In this document: piece by piece, positions 61,381 through 64,000 of the stretch
Layout: each line of letters starts with the position of its first letter
Numbering within the stretch: position 1 is the stretch's first letter
Source of the DNA: JACKIC01 sp964392305
Lineage (GTDB): Bacteria > Planctomycetota > UBA1135 > UBA2386
NCBI GenBank assembly: GCA_964392305.1
Contig: CAYMPV010000006.1
Span: forward strand, 62,001-126,000
DNA: 64,000 bases
Direction: 5' to 3'
Translations under genes and position numbers: made by a program
The notes under the pieces: model-generated
Seen by the model: the letters and a program-made list of their open reading frames with translations, nothing else
What the model was told of the DNA's origin: nothing
Databases searched by the model: none

Positions 61381-62598
61381 ATGGCCGAGCTGTCCGTACT
61401 GATCGTCAACTACAACACGTGGGGCGAGTGCAGCAAGGCGATCGCGTCGCTGCGTGAGCACGGGCCGACGCGGCCCGACGGCACGCCGATGCCGATGGAG
61501 TGCATCGTCGTCGACAACCTGTCGCCCAACCGCAGCCCCGCGCTGATCGCGTCGGTGGAGCGTGAGCTGCGGCTGCTCGCCGAGCAGCAGGGCGACCCGC
61601 AGGCCGGGCGGCTGGTGCTGCACACCGAGAACGGTGGTTACAGCAAGGGCATGAACCTCGCGCTGTCGCTGAGCCGCGGCAAGTGGATCCTGGTCAGCAA
61701 CCCGGACCTGCTGTTCACACCCGGACTGATCCCGGCGCTGCAGCGGCAGTGCGAGAACGACCCCGGGACCGGCATCGCGGTGCCCAAGGGTTACTGGGAC
61801 ACCGACTTCATGGGGCGCCTGCCGCCCAACACGCTGCCGACGCTCGGCGACGTCGCGATCACCACGCTGGCGGCGTTCTCGCGGGTGGTGAGCCGTTGGT
61901 ATACGCGGCACCTGCTGCGGCAGTGGCTGCGTGTGTGGACCGCCGACCGGCCGCTGCACCTGCCGATGATGTCGGGCTGCCTGTTCCTGGTCGAACGCGG
62001 CTACTTCGAGTCGATCGGCAAGTTCGACGAACGTTTCCCGCTCTACTACGAGGACGCCGACCTGTCGGTGAAGATCCGCAAGTCGGGGCGCACGATCACG
62101 CAGGTGCCTGACGCCAAGCTGGTGCACTTCGTCAACCGCTCGGGCATGAGTGATCCCGAGACGATGTGGAAGCGGCACGACGTCTCGCGCCAGCTCTACT
62201 ACGACAAGTGGTACGGCGTGCTCGGCCGGTGGGCGCTGGGTCTGCAGCGCTGGCTGCTGAACAACAAGGTGACGCGCCGCTGGAAGAAGATCCCGCCGCA
62301 CGCGCCGATGCAGGATCTCGGCGCGAGCAGCGAACGGCCGGTGATCGTGCTGCCGCGGCGCTGCGAGCGGTTCCTGCTGCTGATGTCGCTCGACTCGCGG
62401 TTCTACCTGTCGGGCGGCATGTTCGGCAGCGGCGACCGCTGGACGCCGAGCGACGCGATGTGGGGCAACTTCGGCTACACGACGTTCTTCTACGCCGCCT
62501 ACGACCTCGACCGCGGCAGCCCCGAACTGCTCGGCATGTGGCGGTTCTCGTGTCAGTCGCACCTCGGCGTGGCGATGTCGCCCAAGGGAACATCGTGA
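61381..62598 (+). CDS. Glycosyltransferase family 2 (rhamnosyltransferase-like)
   Basis: 405 residues. GT-A fold: SVLIVNYNTWGECSKAIASL, CIVVDNLSPN, VLHTENGGYSKGMNLALSLS, LVSNPDLLFTPG, MSGCLFLVERGYFESIGKFD and YYEDADLSVKIRKSG, which define the WcaE/rhamnosyl-type GT2 group that builds O-antigen or capsule. The last 110 residues are an extra region with QLYYDKWYGVLGRWALGLQR. Starts the three-gene glycosyltransferase run; the stop overlaps the next GTG (GTGA). Confidence 0.9.
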   Translation: MAELSVLIVNYNTWGECSKAIASLREHGPTRPDGTPMPMECIVVDNLSPNRSPALIASVERELRLLAEQQGDPQAGRLVLHTENGGYSKGMNLALSLSRGKWILVSNPDLLFTPGLIPALQRQCENDPGTGIAVPKGYWDTDFMGRLPPNTLPTLGDVAITTLAAFSRVVSRWYTRHLLRQWLRVWTADRPLHLPMMSGCLFLVERGYFESIGKFDERFPLYYEDADLSVKIRKSGRTITQVPDAKLVHFVNRSGMSDPETMWKRHDVSRQLYYDKWYGVLGRWALGLQRWLLNNKVTRRWKKIPPHAPMQDLGASSERPVIVLPRRCERFLLLMSLDSRFYLSGGMFGSGDRWTPSDAMWGNFGYTTFFYAAYDLDRGSPELLGMWRFSCQSHLGVAMSPKGTS

Positions 62599-63515
62599 GC
62601 GCGCCGGTGCTGTCGGTGGTGGTGCTCAGCTGGAACACCAGGGAACTGACGCTCGCGTGTCTGCGGGCGCTGTTCGCCGAGACGCCGCGGCATCCGCGTG
62701 AAGTGATCGTCGTCGACAACGGCAGCAGTGACGGTTCGGCCGACGCGATCGCCGCCTCGTTCCCGCAGGCCAGGCTGCTGCGCAACGCCGAGAACCGCCT
62801 CTACGCGGCGGGCAACAACCAGGGCGCGGCGCTCGCGACCGGCGAGTTCCTGTGCACGCTCAACAGCGACACCGAGGTGCGCCCCGGCGCGCTCGATCTG
62901 CTGGTCGACTTCCTGCGGCAGCATCCCGATCACGGCGCCGTGGCGCCGCGGCTCGTCGACCCCGACGGGACCGTGCAGCACGCCTGCCAGCGTTTCCCGA
63001 CGCTGGCGACGGCATTGTGCTTCGACTCGTGGTGGGGCACGTTCTGGCCCGGCAACAAGATCCAGGAGCGTTACCTGATGCGCGACTTCGACCACCTGTC
63101 GTCGCGCGACGTCGAGCAACCGCCGGGCGCGGTGTTCGTGATCCGGCTCGCGGAGTGGCGCCGCTACGGCGGCCTCGACGAGCGGTTGTCGCTGTTCTAC
63201 AACGACGTCGATCTGTCGCGGCGCTTGTGGCGCGACGGCCGCCGCATCCACTACCTGGCCGACGCCGAGGTGCTGCATCACCGCGGCGGCAGCACGCGCA
63301 ATTTCGGCCGCATGCTGGTGCTCTGGCACCAGAACCGGCTCGCCTACTACGGCAAGCACTACGGTTGGCTCGGCCGCATCTGGATCAGGGTCTGCGTGCG
63401 GTTGCGCATCTGGGAGGAGCGCCGCAAGATCGTGTTGCGCCATCCGCACGACCCCGTCGCGCAGCAGGCCGAACGCGACTACCTGGCCAAGGCCGAAGCG
63501 GAGTTGTGGCGGTGA
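62595..63515 (+). CDS. Glycosyltransferase family 2
   Basis: 306 residues from GTG 62595 (overlap GTGA with the previous gene). LSVVVLSWNTRELTLACLRA, VIVVDNGSSDGSADAIAAS, LLRNAENRLYAAGNNQGAAL, LNSDTEVRPG, VFVIRLAEWRRYGGLDERLS and LFYNDVDLSRRLWRDGRRIH are the usual blocks of rhamnosyltransferase-like GT2 enzymes. Probably adds a sugar to a growing polysaccharide on undecaprenyl phosphate or lipid A core. It is a distant paralogue of its upstream neighbour. The next gene starts inside its stop codon. Confidence 0.92.
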   Translation: MSAPVLSVVVLSWNTRELTLACLRALFAETPRHPREVIVVDNGSSDGSADAIAASFPQARLLRNAENRLYAAGNNQGAALATGEFLCTLNSDTEVRPGALDLLVDFLRQHPDHGAVAPRLVDPDGTVQHACQRFPTLATALCFDSWWGTFWPGNKIQERYLMRDFDHLSSRDVEQPPGAVFVIRLAEWRRYGGLDERLSLFYNDVDLSRRLWRDGRRIHYLADAEVLHHRGGSTRNFGRMLVLWHQNRLAYYGKHYGWLGRIWIRVCVRLRIWEERRKIVLRHPHDPVAQQAERDYLAKAEAELWR

Positions 63516-64000
63516 AGGTCGCGTTCATCACGTCCAACTACCCGCCCGAGGGCCGCGGCGGCACCGAGCAGGTGGTGACGGCGATGGCGCGTGAGCTGCG
63601 CCCGCTGGGTGTGCAGGTCGCGGCGATCACCTGCAGCGACACCGTGCACGCGGGGCACGATCACCGCGACGAGCAGTTCGAGGGCGTGCCGGTGCGGCGG
63701 CTGTTCAAGAAGCTCGACGAGTGGGACCACAACGGCTTCGTGCGGCCGCGGGTGCTCGGCCTGGTGCGCGACTGGTTGCGTGAGGTCGCCCCTGACGTCG
63801 TGCACGTGCATTCGTTCGCGTCGTTCGGCGCCGGCACCCTGCGCGTCTGCCACGAACTGGGGTTGCCGGTGCTGCTGTCGTGTCACGATCTGTGGGTGAC
63901 CTGCGCACGTTACTTCCGCCTGCCGCCGGCCGGCATCATCTGTCCGACGGGCACCGACCGCGCCGCGTGTGTGCCGTGCATCGACCAGGTGGTCAAGTCG
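63512..64000 (+). CDS. Glycosyltransferase family 4-like, 3' end outside window
   Basis: GTG 63512 overlaps the previous stop (GTGA) and the frame stays open to base 64000 (163 residues). The start KVAFITSNYPPEGRGGTEQV and VTAMARELRPLGVQVAAITC is the N-terminal Rossmann half of a GT-B enzyme of family 4; then APDVVHVHSFASFGAGTLRV and LLSCHDLWVTCARYFRLP. The Cys-rich stretch GIICPTGTDRAACVPCIDQV is like GT4 proteins of exopolysaccharide loci. The donor-binding C-terminal half is not visible. Confidence 0.9.
   Translation, partial: MKVAFITSNYPPEGRGGTEQVVTAMARELRPLGVQVAAITCSDTVHAGHDHRDEQFEGVPVRRLFKKLDEWDHNGFVRPRVLGLVRDWLREVAPDVVHVHSFASFGAGTLRVCHELGLPVLLSCHDLWVTCARYFRLPPAGIICPTGTDRAACVPCIDQVVKS

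Overview
The window is GC-rich, densely coded bacterial chromosome with about 50 genes on both strands. I saw no phage, insertion sequence, CRISPR array, rRNA or tRNA. It most resembles a member of the Planctomycetota. The reasons are an ECF sigma factor of the planctomycete 'TIGR02999' style facing a giant Ser/Thr kinase with TPRs, many secreted proteins of unknown function, a secreted beta-rich protein opening with the 'GTGCPGTG' motif, Lon with a lysine/proline-rich tail, and heptose-type HldE. This placement is inferred from protein style only; no rRNA is present to confirm it.

Layout. 1-6718: exported proteins, including a fragment of a DUF3352-like protein, a frameshifted receiver/DUF3052 gene, a secreted zinc-ribbon protein and a 960-residue triple trypsin-like protease. 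6736-16309: acyltransferase, secreted hypotheticals, leuB, a structured 537-base gap and an orphan hydantoinase B. 16421-20812: a housekeeping operon-like run purA-uppS-cdsA then phoH-ybeY. 21024-27513: FliA-type sigma factor, then lysA, a small lipoprotein, a NifU-like protein and a sigma54 activator in overlapping order, then a second DUF3352-like protein carrying an in-frame minisatellite. 27514-34067: a gap holding a duplicated motif and a terminator, lon, nth, a Suppressor-of-fused protein and a DUF1289 protein. 34052-40634 (minus strand): a DHOD-like enzyme, pyruvate:ferredoxin oxidoreductase and an aspartase fused to a cyclic-nucleotide-binding domain. 40781-51731: membrane/TPR protein, a large perfect palindrome, CDP-alcohol phosphatidyltransferase, a deoxyhypusine-synthase-like protein with hldE, and the kinase/ECF pair. 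51925-61207: desaturase, FG-GAP lipoprotein, secreted Xaa-Pro aminopeptidase, a stand-alone cytidylyltransferase, HD-GYP protein, gph and a lipoprotein. 61381-64000: three translationally coupled glycosyltransferases; the last runs off the window.

Themes. Envelope and lipid genes (uppS, cdsA, CDP-alcohol phosphatidyltransferase, desaturase, hldE, glycosyltransferases) fit an LPS-bearing cell. Stop/start overlaps (ATGA, GTGA, TGATG) are common, so translational coupling is likely widespread. Several genes without a Shine-Dalgarno carry a TAnnnT box 6-11 bases before the start codon, suggesting leaderless mRNAs, and two divergent gene pairs appear to share one near-symmetric -10 element. I found no complete, clearly new multi-gene system. 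The best leads are the 29-bp perfect palindrome at 43277-43337, the CNB-aspartase fusion, the protease with two dead domains, and the duplicated RNA-like motif before lon.
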